A DNA stretch of 64,000 nucleotides from Acanthochromis polyacanthus. Its lineage: Eukaryota > Chordata > Actinopteri > Pomacentridae. Shown here in pieces: positions 40,287-50,730 of this stretch. The first letter of the stretch is position 1, and the number at the start of each line of letters is the position of its first letter. The notes under the pieces were generated by a model. That model made no database searches and was not told where the DNA came from. It saw only the letters and a list, made by a program, of their open reading frames with translations. A program made the position numbers and the translations under genes. The stretch covers positions 2,301,630 through 2,365,629 of the forward strand of contig NC_067124.1 in the NCBI RefSeq assembly GCF_021347895.1. Reading direction: 5' to 3'.

Positions 40287-43200
40287 CATGCAAACACAGC
40301 CATTCCACATGCTCACACCAGTGTGCTCCTTCGGCTCTGCTTATGTAACAATGCTTGTGAATTCTGTCCGTCGCTAACAGTGGGGAAAGCAGCAGCTCCC
40401 CAGTGGCCGACGTGTTTGTTCCGTAATGAAAGCGTTCCTCTTCCCAGGATCAGGCTGCAGCCTACCTGGCTCTAAATGGGAAACTGCTGAGATTAACACT
40501 GGCTCCCTCTTGCCCCCTCCCAGATGATGACAAAGCCTCAAGCACAAGACCCTCTCTGGGCTTTTGCTAGCAGCTGCTGACACCAGGAGGTTTTCTTTTT
40601 AATACAGGTACTTGTACAACAAGACTCCCCCGCTTTACAGTCATTAAACTGAATGATTCCCTGACTAGCACTACACACTTAAATGCTGATCTGATCATGT
40701 TAGAGAATTAATAAGAAAGCTGATGATATAAGTTGTGCTGTAAACACACACACACACAAATGATATTACCAAGTGTGTCCCTTTAGGATATGGTATACAC
40801 TCAACTATAACGAACTATCAACCTCACACAAACAGGGTAATTTGCAAAGATTCAGAAGAGCATAATGAATGTGAGTTAACTAATTGGCCTCTTTAATCAC
40901 CTCTAAAATACCAGAAACCCTCACATCAAACATTCTAGCTTAAGTAGAACAAAATAACTTATATAATTTCCATGCAGTGACGCTCATGTAGTGAGATGAG
41001 CGCAGAGGGAATTCTTTAATTTCCCCTCTTTGGTCACACTACAGCTTAATTAGAGAGTGGAGGAGTTCTCAAAGAAAATAGGTCTTCATAACTACATTAT
41101 TGTTTGCTGTGCACCACCACACAGTTTATCTCCAAGCCTATGAGTTTTCAGTGCAGAGAGGAGGAACCCAGCCAGGCTTCTCCTCGGGATGTTATGGATG
41201 ATTTGATGAGTGCTCTGGGCAGCTGTACAGCAACGCAGTATATCACGCAGCTCCAAGGCCCTGTGGGGGTGGCACAGGGCCAGTCGGAGTCTCAGCTGAA
41301 CACACTGTCTGAGTGCCAAGTGTACCAGCAGGGCCATGTGCAAGGTCAAAGAGGAAAAGTGGGCCAGATGAGATCCTCCTGACTCCGAGTCCATCAAGTG
41401 TCTCATGCATCAGTGTCAGAGCCATGTGTATTCAAGACTGTGCTTTACATCTAGCTGTTGCTTTGTTGTTAAAGACTCATTTGACTGGTTTACATGCTGC
41501 AGGTTATGTGCAGTTTCGACTAAGAGTTTTACCACTAGTCTGACAGAAAACTCTTCTAGAACATACCAGAATGTTTTCTTGCATACCTTTAGTGCAACTG
41601 AAGTGTAGAGCCAACTAATGATTTATTAAAAGAATATTTCAAACATTCACATGCTTCTAACGTGTGAAGATTTGTTGCTTTTCTTTGTTTTACATTACTC
41701 TAAGTTAAATCTCTTCGGATGGTAATAGAGTTGACAAACAAAAGAGTTAAACGTCGTTTAGGATCTAGGGAATTTTGTCAGGCATCTCTTAGCATTTTTC
41801 AAACCCTTTGCAGAATAAATGATTAATTGACCAATCAGTAAAATAACAGTGACGTAAAATAGGTGTAAAATAGAAATAAAATAACGATAATGAATTAATC
41901 AACAGAAAAAATAGTAATTTGTTTCCATCACACTCATTTGCGCAGAATCCAGGCTGCTTTTATGGAACACATGGTACAAGATAGTCTGATTAATGTCATG
42001 TATTATGACATAATCTTTGTTTTTGTCATGATGGCTGTTGCTGTTCACCTAAACTCTGCCACCCCTGATGGACACCAAAGCCCACACTTCCCAAGGCACC
42101 CAGCAGATGGAGCACTTTCAGTATTGAAGTTGGCCCTGAAATGACACCGAGCTCAACCCTGACAGCTGTTTCACCCTCAGCCTGCCTCCTGCAGATAACC
42201 AGGGATGAAACACAGGCACTATTCTGTCAGACTGGGCTTGCAAAGAAACACCTTTCCCATCTTTACCTTTTCTGATGTGAATGAGTGAACAAATGGTGCC
42301 AAATCCTTCATTCTGAATTACAGGGGCTTCTTTATACTCCAGACTCCGTTCTCCCCACAGCAGCTCTGGCCCTGGATGAATAATGCATCACAGCCTTTCT
42401 AGATCACTACCTGAGTCTGCTGCCCAATTATTACACCCAGTTCTGGTCTGTCGGTTTTTCACTTTTCCACGTTCGTTTGCGTGCCGCAAATGCCATCTCC
42501 AGCCATCTCTCACTGGACAGGCAGACACTTATATGTCACAGGGCTCAGAGTTTCCACTGCACGCCCTCGAGTCGCTTGCTGTGTGAGCTCAGAGGTGTAC
42601 TTTGGCTCCGGATGTTGAAGTCTCAATTTATTAGAATGTTATTATGGTGGGAGTCAGATGGATGTCATTCTCTGGGGTGCCATAAAGCCCCACACTTGAC
42701 GGCAATGAAATATCCTAGCAACAGTGTGGAAACTGATGTGGGCTGAGCTGGGTTCCGTTTCTGTTAAATACGTTAATTTATCAGAATTTGTCAAAGTTGT
42801 TTTTCATGAATTCCCGCAACCTTTTGAAGTCTGTCAGCAATCAGCGCCAAATTTACACCTCATTATCTGCTTTCAGCTAAAAGCAGAATCCTTGAAAAAA
42901 TAAGAAAATATAAGAAAGAAGGTTGAATTTGAAAAGAAACAAGTTATAAAACCTGATTGACCTGCTAAAAGGTTGTGTCCAAATATGTACCTGTAGATGA
43001 AATGCTGCATTTTAAAGCATATTTTGATTTAAAACTGTAACCATGGACTTTATAAGCATGTGACATGTAGTAGATGGTTCATATTGTACTAGAATTTAGT
43101 TCTAAGCAAATATATGAGTTTGTAAATGATGATGTAATAATTCACCGATTACCCCATGCCTGACCATCTTCAGTTTGACAGATTTTTTTAATAGTGCATA

Positions 43201-43714
43201 TTGATTGAGTTGACCATGTGTAAAATCTGGGGTCATTAGTTTTTGAGTAAAAAATTCTGAAAGAAAGTGGGATCATGTTGATTTTTTTCATTGTTTTCTT
43301 TGTGCCAATGTGTGGAGCAATGTTTTAAGAACCAGAACTGAATAAATAATGTAGATAGATAGTGTTCTGAGATTTTGCAAGCTTGTTGATATCTACTGAG
43401 GATCTTCAATGGTACAACCCTGCTCTGAACGAATAAGACCAACCAGTTAAATGATGGTGCAATTTGATCATATAGTTTTCATGTTTTCTATATGGTGCCA
43501 GTCAGAGGCAAACTTGATAGCATAAAAATATTTTAATGACGTTTTTGCATTTGTGAACGTGCACTGAGCATTTAAAATCTCTCCTATAGTTGTCCCAACT
43601 GGAGGAGCCATATACTGCTACTGGGTTAAAAGAAAAATCATGGTTTTCCAGCTTCTACTGCTTCAAATAATCCTATGAAAATAAGGAATCACATCTATAT
43701 GTCAGATATATGTA
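40287..43714. other. Non-coding stretch
   Basis: A short (CA)n run lies at 40745-40758. The frame at 41104-41382 is open for 92 codons but has no recognised domain or splice sites. 42060-42720 is less AT-rich and repeat-free. Confidence 0.4.
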
Positions 43715-43942
43715 CCCTACTGTTCAAAAGTTTGGGGTCACCCAGACAGTTTCATGTTTTCCATGAAAACTCCCACTTTTATCCATGTGCTAACATAACT
43801 GCACAAGGATTTTCTGATCATCAATGAGCCTTTCAACACCATTAGCTAACACAATGTAGCATTAGAACACAGGAGTGATGGTTGCTGGAAATGTTCCTCT
43901 GTACCCCTATGGAGATATTCCATTAAAAGTCAGCCGTTTCCA

Positions 43943-44517
43943 TAGCCTAGCCGCGCTATACCCGTGTTTCTGATGGCACAAAGGTCTAGGGAAGCTCGAC
44001 AGGGAGGGAGGTGGGCTGAAAGGTTGTCTATCAAATCCCTCTGCAGCAATTGGGTAGGTATACAACCAATCAGTGCAACGAATAGGCTGACGTAGTTCCG
44101 AGAGCACCGGCGGATTGTGGCTAAGTCCCATTAGCTTCCCAACCAGCGGCGCCAACTGGTATATTAAGGATTTGCCATATCCCGTCGGCATAAGTCCAAA
44201 TTCGTCTTTCTTCTCAATGAAACACTTCAGTGCCGTCCTTTGTTCATCGTTCAAGTTGAATTTTAGCTTCAAATCTTTAAGGGCTGTGGCCAAAGCCGAG
44301 TGGAAAGATAACTGTTTATTGTGCTCCGGTTGTTTCTGTCAGAATCGTCACGCCTCTGTCGTCACTTAGTTACGCCCGCCTTCTGACTCTACACTTCATG
44401 GTGATTGGTCCGGCCAGTTTTAGGAGAATCCAGCCTCGAGCCTTATGGAGGGTAACTAGACCCACCCTGGCAGAGAATTAAATTCGTTGCTGTGGGTTGT
44501 CTAGCATGGCTAGGCTA
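43943..44517 (-). mobile_element. 575 bp DNA transposon derivative with 9 bp target duplication
   Basis: Flanked by a perfect direct repeat ccgtttcca. The ends are inverted repeats beginning tagcctagcc (left) and, in reverse complement, tagcctagccatgctagac (right), imperfect after 10 bp. A 9 bp duplication fits Mutator-like elements best. The GC content is clearly above the host MITE. It contains a minus-strand helicase-like fragment, so it derives from a larger element or captured a host piece. Confidence 0.85.
44090..44337 (-). pseudogene. RecQ/DEAD-type helicase N-terminal fragment inside the nested element
   Basis: A minus-strand frame reads NLNDEQRTALKCFIEKKDEF then GLMPTGYGKSLIYQLAPLVG. 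PTGYGKS is a Walker A (motif I) of superfamily 2 helicases, and the preceding Q-x-x-A-L pattern fits the RecQ-type region before motif I. Motifs Ia to VI are absent, because the frame leaves the homologous region soon after and becomes low-quality sequence. There is no ATG at the start; the frame is open upstream to a stop near 44338. It is a relic with no expected activity. Confidence 0.65.
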
Positions 44518-44678
44518 CCGTTTCCAGCTACAATAGTCATTTACCACATTAACTATGTCTGCACTGGATTTATCATTCATTTAATGCTATCTTCATTGAA
44601 GAAAACTGCTTTTCTTTCAAAATATGGACATTTCTAAGTGACTTCAAACTTTTGAACATAGTGTATATTAACAAATTT

Positions 44679-44980
44679 TGTTTATTACACAACTATGCAG
44701 TTATAAGGAGAAAAATACAGTATTACTTTGAGATGAACATAACTGCACCACTCCCAGATAGCCACCCTGTGCTTTGATTACTGGTGGCTATTTTTGAAGA
44801 ATCTAAAGTATAAAATATGTTTTGACTTCTTTCACACTTTTTTGTTTACTACATAATTCCAGATGTGTTCATTCATAGTTTTGATGCATTCAGTGAGAAT
44901 TTACAATGTAAATAGTCATGAAAATAAGGAATAAATATTAAATGAGAGGGTGTGTCCAATGTTTTGACTGGTAGTTTATT
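44679..44980. mobile_element. Tc1-type transposon remnant
   Basis: The stretch gtggctatttttgaagaatc, cacacttttttgtttacta and gggtgtgtccaatgttttga resembles the well-known 3' end of teleost Tc1 elements, from memory. Only the outer parts remain; the transposase region is deleted. It abuts the MITE at 43715-44663. Confidence 0.6.
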
Positions 44981-45332
44981 TTTATCTATAAGCATAAATA
45001 CAGCAAAGCTTAAATAACTCAGACTTTGCTGAACCAAAATACTGTCCGTTCTAGTTCTTGTGAGTTTTGTCAGCCGTGGGGTGAGTGTGTGGTGACTGCA
45101 GGGTAAATATAGGCCAATGGGGCAGTAGGCTGCACAGCTCGACTCCACTAGGGGCGAAAAAAAGTTTGCACTTGTTGACGTATTTTAAATAGTTCCTGCT
45201 TCGGAATGTGTAGACTGTTGGAGGCTTTTCACACCACGAGTCTGAGCCCGTGACTTGTTGTCAACACTCCGCTTTGCACGATGAAAGCAGACTTTTTAAC
45301 ACTTTAAGTCTTCGTCGTTAGCCAGCCGAGCC

Positions 45333-45491
45333 ATGGACTACTTACTTTCTATCACGGGCAGCAGCGTCAGAGTTGTCAGGGACGCAATCTCCCAGAGACT
45401 GTGGCCCGGACCGGAGCAGGAAAACATCCAGGTTCAGGAGCACCACATCGGAACAGCACACGACAGAAACCCCGTCCACTTCAGGACAGGT
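45333..45491 (+). CDS. Possible first coding exon of an unidentified gene
   Basis: The start gagccATGG is a good Kozak context. The preceding 150 bp is richer in CpG than the surroundings, as for a 5' untranslated region. The frame begins MDYLLSITGSSVRVVRDAIS and stays open to a candidate donor at ACAG/gtcagt (45491/45492), giving about 53 residues; without splicing it ends at 45618-45620. No signal peptide or known domain is apparent. A weaker alternative donor lies at CCAG/gttcag (about 45429). I do not recognise the protein. A chance frame in a CpG-rich promoter region is the main alternative. Confidence 0.4.
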
Positions 45492-45554
45492 CAGTCTAAC
45501 ATTCAGCTCTGGTGGCTGGCTGCAGTTGGAGAAAACGCACAACTTTCCAGAGAA

Positions 45555-45880
45555 AGCAAACCTCCAACGCATGCCTCAGACACACAGCGCCGAACTCCCT
45601 TTAAAAAGCGTGCAATTTAAAGTGTCCTCGTCTTTGGATAATTTTACAACATAGGTTAAGATTCTGAAATGTTCACTAAGTCTCACTCTTATTTTCGGCC
45701 AACTTCACACAGAAACCAAAGCATGCGCCGCGCTTCGTGCCAGACTCCCGTTAAAATCTCCTCAATTTAAATTTCCCTCATTCTTTGGATCACATTTTTA
45801 ACAAGAAGAACATATTTTATGATTTTAAAATAAACATTAAGTGCTGCTCCTAGTTTCGGCGGGGGTCTGTTCAGTGTGTG
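45555..45880. repeat. Diverged tandem duplication, about 160 bp per unit
   Basis: Unit one (45555-45712) and unit two (45713-45880) share the ordered blocks gaactccctttaaaa / gactcccgttaaaa, caatttaaa, ctttggat, and ttttcggc / gtttcggc. Overall similarity is moderate. It lies immediately downstream of the possible first exon. Confidence 0.55.
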
Positions 45881-47652
45881 CCGCTTATTGCCATATCATT
45901 TAAACTTTTATCATAGTTGTTCCTGCTATTTACTGCAGTATTCTGTCAATAATATACACTGTCCAACACAAGCTGAATTTATTGAAATTCAGGTATATTT
46001 TAGTGACATTAAAGTCACCTGAACAGAAAATGCACAACAAATTATATATTGTATTGCACAAATGAACACATAACGTACACTGACTCAGCTGAGACTTCAT
46101 TACCTTTAGTTATTTTGCCTTGAAAACATAAATGTTACAGATCAGTGGTGGTGAATAGCCACAGTGTCAGTAAGAACATAACATTTACTGTCCTTATACA
46201 GGCATTATACACTACATAAAGCTTTTGATTCAAGTGTGTCATTTTCTGAGCTTCATTATGCAACTCTGGGTGTTGCACACATGCTGCAGAAGACTTCCCA
46301 TTTCTGATCTGATGTTAATTCATAAGAAATCAGCGTCTGTGGCTGCACTCTGCCTGTCCGGTTTGTTGTGAGGACGCGGCATAGAACAACTGAGGCATCC
46401 CAAATATTTCAGATCGGCAGGCAGTGCAAGCTTAAACCATCCAGCCAGAGTACTATATGTCCTCAAGGCTTTTCACATCAGGGAGTATCTCCATGTTAAT
46501 GAAGATTTGATTTTTTTCTCCCCTTTCTGCTTTGCCTCTCGAACATAATTTGAGATGAGACCCATCAGTGCCTTCTGTGACTTTGAATTAAAATTGCACC
46601 AATGTAGCGCTGTTGAAATGAAAAGCAGACTCCTCAGAGCTCTCGGCCACAAGATCCACCCAGATATCACACACAACGCTGTGCGCTATTAGTGAGCATT
46701 AATTGGTTGTTCTGAAAACACAGAAAGTTGTAGTGGGGGGCTCACTCTCCACCCCGCTCTGCTTTAACATACAGGAGGTTTGCAGCTCATGCAGAGTCAT
46801 CAGCTCCAGAGCTCAATGGCAGGCAGGTTAATTGTTGGATCTAATTAGGACAAAGATTAATCAGATGCATGCTCTGCTACTTTTGAAACGCCACGGATGG
46901 CAGTGGGGTTCATTAGCAGTCCCTGTGCCTTCTCTTCCTCTCTCTCTGGCAGGAGAGTGGACGGCGGGGGCGGTTTGGGACTGCAGGCTACTGCCCCGCT
47001 CAGGGGGAAGCAATGAGACTAACTAGACATAGAGTCAGAGAGTGGAAGAGAGAAGATGTTAGAGACGAGGGTGGGCATTAGGTTAGTGAACAAACTGTGT
47101 GTGGGCAGTGCTCGCTTTGACAGGGAGATATGAGTCCACACTTACCCCCTCAGCAACAGGCTATGATGTCACCTGTATGTGCTCCAAATGCTAAATGAGG
47201 AAGGGGGCAACACTTTGTGAACTCACATTACCTGAATCTGAGGCATGCTGTGACCAGTAAAGTGTGAAGCTCAGATTCAATATGTACTTTAATGGTAAAG
47301 TCTATGTATTATTAGTTGTAAATTTGGCAGAAAAAAATCAAAGAGACTAGGTTTAAACTTGAACTGTGACAGTACGACCACGTACTGCGCACAATTTTCT
47401 GAGCCAATTCTGTTCACTGACTTACCATGATGTTCAAGTGCTGCAGCTAGTTTCCATCACTGATAAATCAGCCATTTAATTAATCAATAAAATCTTAAAA
47501 GAAAAAAAAGAAAGAAAATGTCCATCCTAGTTCCCTAAAACCAAAGAGTTGCTTCAAGTTTTTTTTGTTTTTGTTGGATCAACAGTCAAAACCCAAAGGT
47601 AGAAAGCTGAAACTATGCAGTGTTTGGTAATTGTTGCATGAGACACATGAGA
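45881..47652. other. Non-coding stretch
   Basis: No exon found. 46240-46700 is less AT-rich and repeat-free. Confidence 0.4.
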
Positions 47653-47720
47653 CATCGCAATGAAAGCAAAATTGAGTCTCCACTTGTGAGTGGAGACTCA
47701 ATTTTGCTTTCATTGCGATG
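47653..47720. repeat. Perfect 32 bp inverted repeat with 4 nt loop
   Basis: 47653-47684 is exactly complementary to 47689-47720, with loop tgtg. The arm begins catcgcaatgaaagcaaaat. No mismatch occurs in 32 pairs. It stands alone, about 290 bp upstream of the DIRS element, and shows no terminal-repeat or target-duplication context that I can see. Confidence 0.95.
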
Positions 47721-48013
47721 CAGAATTGTAGACTGAATTTCCCTAAATCAGATCAACAGTCATGCGAAGACAGTGTAAATACAGAGAAATGCCACACTTA
47801 CAGGCACTGAAATACAAGAAGCTCCTACAGATCACGCCTTCCAGTTATCCCGTCTTAGCTGTAATCTGCAGCATATGACTCTTTGCCCGTATGACCTGAG
47901 AGATAAAATGGGTTGAACAGATGCACTAGTGTGTATTCTCATAATGTATCTTCTCTCCTTTGATTTGATTTTAGCATTTAGCTAAAAACGGAACTTCAGG
48001 GATTTGTTGTTGT

Positions 48014-48207
48014 GTTCTCTTTCATAATATTCAGTTCGATGTCTCACGATGGGATGCACGCCCCTGCTGCAGACCTCAGAAGCATTAATCTCATTACGCC
48101 AATCCTGATTGGCTGGTAAAACGTGTCCGTCCGCCACAGGTAGTCCCACCTACCTTAAATAGCTCATGTGGACAGCACCACATCATTCAAGCAACTCTTC
48201 TCACTCG
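48014..48207 (+). repeat. DIRS left end and inverted terminal repeat
   Basis: The outer 24 bp (48014-48037) are unique to the left end. 48038-48191 pairs with 51932-52090 with six mismatches, and pairing resumes after a small gap up to 48207. It contains a TATA-like ttaaata near 48160 and presumably the element promoter (inference). Confidence 0.92.
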
Positions 48208-48292
48208 GAGCATATCTCACATCCAGGGCTAGTTAGCTTAACTGTCCGCAGACTGATCTTATTTAGCTTCCGTCACCGGGCGCTACCTAGCT

Positions 48293-48571
48293 TTGGATTC
48301 TCTGCTCTTGTCGGTCACACCAGATCGATTTTCTGTGCTTCCTAGCCTCTCCACGGCTTGGGCAGCACTATTCTCGATGCCCCACCACGGCTTTTCGAGT
48401 TTTCGAGCGTTAACACACCAGCTAATCTCTCGACTCTCCACGGTTAGCACACCAGCTAACTGCCTCAACTCCCTGCCAGCACACCAGCTCGCGAGGATGG
48501 AGGCTGGAGCTCCTCACACCAGAGGACAAGGAGACTCTGGCGGGGGCCCGTCCCTGTCGCTGCGGGAATAA
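48293..48571 (+). other. Short open frame in the DIRS leader
   Basis: 92 codons ending in TAA one base before the Gag ATG. No known motif. It could be a leader ORF affecting Gag translation, or chance in a GC-rich leader. Confidence 0.25.
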
Positions 48572-48572
48572 G

Positions 48573-49643
48573 ATGTCGAGCAGGGACCCATACCAGGTCT
48601 GCTCAGCCTGCCTCAGGCTGGAACACGCCCGGCTGGCTATCAACATCCCCGGCTCGTGTCAGCACTGTGCTGTGTTCACGATTAAGAGTCTCCGCAGACG
48701 GCTAGCCCGCCAGGCTAGCTTGTCTGGACAGGACCCCTATCTCCTTTCCGACGGTGTCCCCGTCAAAGGCAGAGAGGATGAGGGGCCTGTTGCTGCGGCG
48801 GCACCGGAGGCTGGCACCAGCTGGGGCTCCCAGCTCGACCTAGCCGCGGAGCCCTCGCAGGAGGAAGACATCCTGTTACTGGACTATGGGGACGATGAAG
48901 ATGGCACCTCAGGTTACCTCATTTCAGAGGATGAGGAAGACGACATCTTCATCACTTCGGCTCGGGCTGCGCAGTCCCCGGCCTCTGTCGCTTCTCGGGA
49001 TGGTAATGAGGGCAGCACACCAGCTTCTCCCCTCCCCAGCTTGGACATGCTCGACATGTGCAAACGCACGGTGGCCCGGCTGGCCATCCCCTGGCCCACA
49101 GTCGTGGCTGAGACCTCCAGGTCCCGCTACGAGGGGAAGAAATTGCACATGGCCAAGAATACGGCGAAACAGCGTGTCCCCGTCTTCCCGGAGCTACTGG
49201 ATGAGGTGGCCTGCTCATGGAGAGACCGCCCTTACAGCAACAGGAGCCCGATTCCCGGGGCCTCTTCCCTCAACTGTGAGGCGATGGAGAGCCTGGGTCT
49301 GTTCCGCATGCCTCCTATAGAGCCACTCGTTGCAGCGCATCTTCACCCCCGGCTGTCAACGTTGTCCTCCCGGAGCCCCACCTTGCCATCCAAAAATGAC
49401 CGTTTTCAGTCAGCCCTGACTGAGAAGGCTTACAAGGCAGCGGCACTTTCGGCCAGAGCGCTCAATGTCCTCTCCCTGCTCACGGCTTATCAGACTGAGT
49501 TATGCGAGGATTTTGCGCAATCTCAGGACCCAGATATGTGGGAGGAGATACCGGTCATCACTGACCTGTGTCTCCGTGTCCAACGCTGCGCAGTCCGGGC
49601 CACTCTGTCACCTTCACAGCATGCCTCTCGGCGGAGCGAGTGA
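48573..49643 (+). CDS. DIRS Gag-like protein, C-terminus altered by a deletion
   Basis: 356 codons starting MSSRDPYQVC. A putative zinc-binding cluster sits at the N-terminus (C10, C13, C29, C32, with H18), followed by an acidic stretch (about residues 90-130) and the conserved DIRS Gag blocks AIPWPTVVAE, FPELLDEVACSW and LGLFRMPPIEPL. It should package element RNA. The chain runs normally to about LRVQRCAVRATL, then ends in a short tail (SPSQHASRRSE) read through the deletion junction, so the natural C-terminus is lost. The next ORF overlaps by 76 bp in another frame. Confidence 0.85.
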   Translation: MSSRDPYQVCSACLRLEHARLAINIPGSCQHCAVFTIKSLRRRLARQASLSGQDPYLLSDGVPVKGREDEGPVAAAAPEAGTSWGSQLDLAAEPSQEEDILLLDYGDDEDGTSGYLISEDEEDDIFITSARAAQSPASVASRDGNEGSTPASPLPSLDMLDMCKRTVARLAIPWPTVVAETSRSRYEGKKLHMAKNTAKQRVPVFPELLDEVACSWRDRPYSNRSPIPGASSLNCEAMESLGLFRMPPIEPLVAAHLHPRLSTLSSRSPTLPSKNDRFQSALTEKAYKAAALSARALNVLSLLTAYQTELCEDFAQSQDPDMWEEIPVITDLCLRVQRCAVRATLSPSQHASRRSE

Positions 49644-50719
49644 AAGCTTTCAGGGCATGTCTTGCACTTTTTCAGCCAGGCAAATCTGTTCAGTTCAAAT
49701 TATGCCTTCAGCTACTCAGGCTGATGGCGTCTGCCATTCTCATAGTCCATCTGGGCCAGCTCCACATGATAGAGTTCCAACTTTGGGTGGCCTCATGCGG
49801 GCTGGATCCCGTGCGTCATGGCGCACGGAGAGTGCTCATTACACCGGAGTGCGTCAGCGCGCTGCGCCACTGGCGAGCCCCGTTCTTTCTGACCCAAGGG
49901 GTGCCCATGGGTCCCGTCCTGTCCAGGAAGGTGGTCACTACGGACGCCAGCCTGACGGGTTGGGGCGGGATTCACGAGGGCCTGTCTGTGAGGGGCCGCT
50001 GGAGTGTGGACCTCCAACGCTCTCGCATAAATTTTCTGGAACTTTTAGTGGTATTCCTCTCCCTGAAACATTTCCTTCCGTCTCTCATGGGTCAGCACGT
50101 CCTGGTGAGGATGGACAATACGACGACGGTGGTATATATCAACCGTCAAGGGGGATTACGCTCCCGTCAGTTACATGCGCTGGGACACAGACTGATCCTG
50201 TGGAGCTGCAGCCGTCTCCTCTCCCTGAGAGCGACGCACGTCCCGGGAGTCCTGAATGCGGGTGCAGACCTGCTGTCCAGGGACACTCCATTATACGGGG
50301 AGTGGGCTCTGCATCCGGAAGTTGTGGAGCAGATATGGGCCCGGTTCGGTCGGGCCGTGGTGGATCTGTTCGCGTCGAGAGAGAATGCGCAGTGCGCGCT
50401 GTTTTACTGTCTTCGCAGCATAGATGCTCCGCTCGGGGTAGACACTGTAGCGCACGCCCCGCACGAGCATCTTTACGCATTCCCCCTCCTTACCCTGATA
50501 CCCCCCACTCTCTCCAGAGTGAGGAATCATGGCCACGTACTGATTTTGATAGCTCCGCATTGGCCTGCAATGCAGTGGCTGGCGGAGATATATCAGCTGT
50601 TGTGCGCACAGCCCTGGCAGCTCCCGCTGCGCAGGGACCTGTTGTCACAAGGAGGGGGTGCGGTTTTCCACCCACACCCAGAACGCCTGGCACTGTGGGC
50701 CTGGCCCCTGAGTGATTAA
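49600..50719 (+). CDS. DIRS RT thumb/connection and RNase H region
   Basis: The frame is open from ATG 49568, but element homology begins only near 49625 (AERVKAFRACLALFQPGKSV, RT thumb/connection). Fingers and palm, including the Y-x-D-D catalytic box, are absent. RNase H follows with its complete acidic set: D126 (TTDASLTGWG), E158 (NFLELLVV), D183 (VRMDNTT) and D234 (NAGADLLSRD), numbering from the ATG. The C-terminal part (VVDLFASRENAQC, APHWPAMQWLAEI, HPHPERLALWAWPL) is the conserved segment that precedes the recombinase in fish DIRS. It cannot polymerise DNA. Whether it is translated from its own ATG or by reinitiation is unknown. Confidence 0.88.
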
Positions 50720-50730
50720 ATCTGTCAGCT

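Larger units (their letters stand above)
43715..44663. mobile_element. Tc1-like MITE, copy 6, interrupted by a nested element
   Basis: The outer MITE begins cctactgttcaaaagtttgg after TA (43713-43714) and ends aacttttgaacatagtg before TA (44664-44665), in the orientation of copy 1. Its body is split after ccgtttcca at 43934-43942, and resumes with the same 9 bp at 44518-44526. Without the insert it would match the other copies in length. Confidence 0.88.

Noticed and set aside
41104..41382. 92-codon frame as a gene
   Set aside because: No recognised domain, no splice signals at the ends, and weak start context; kept only as a note on the stretch.
48886..49320. 144-codon second frame within DIRS Gag
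   Set aside because: Shadow frame caused by high GC in the real Gag ORF.
49465..50715. 416-codon frame overlapping the RNase H region
   Set aside because: Shadow frame; the RNase H catalytic residues and RT thumb similarity lie in the other frame.
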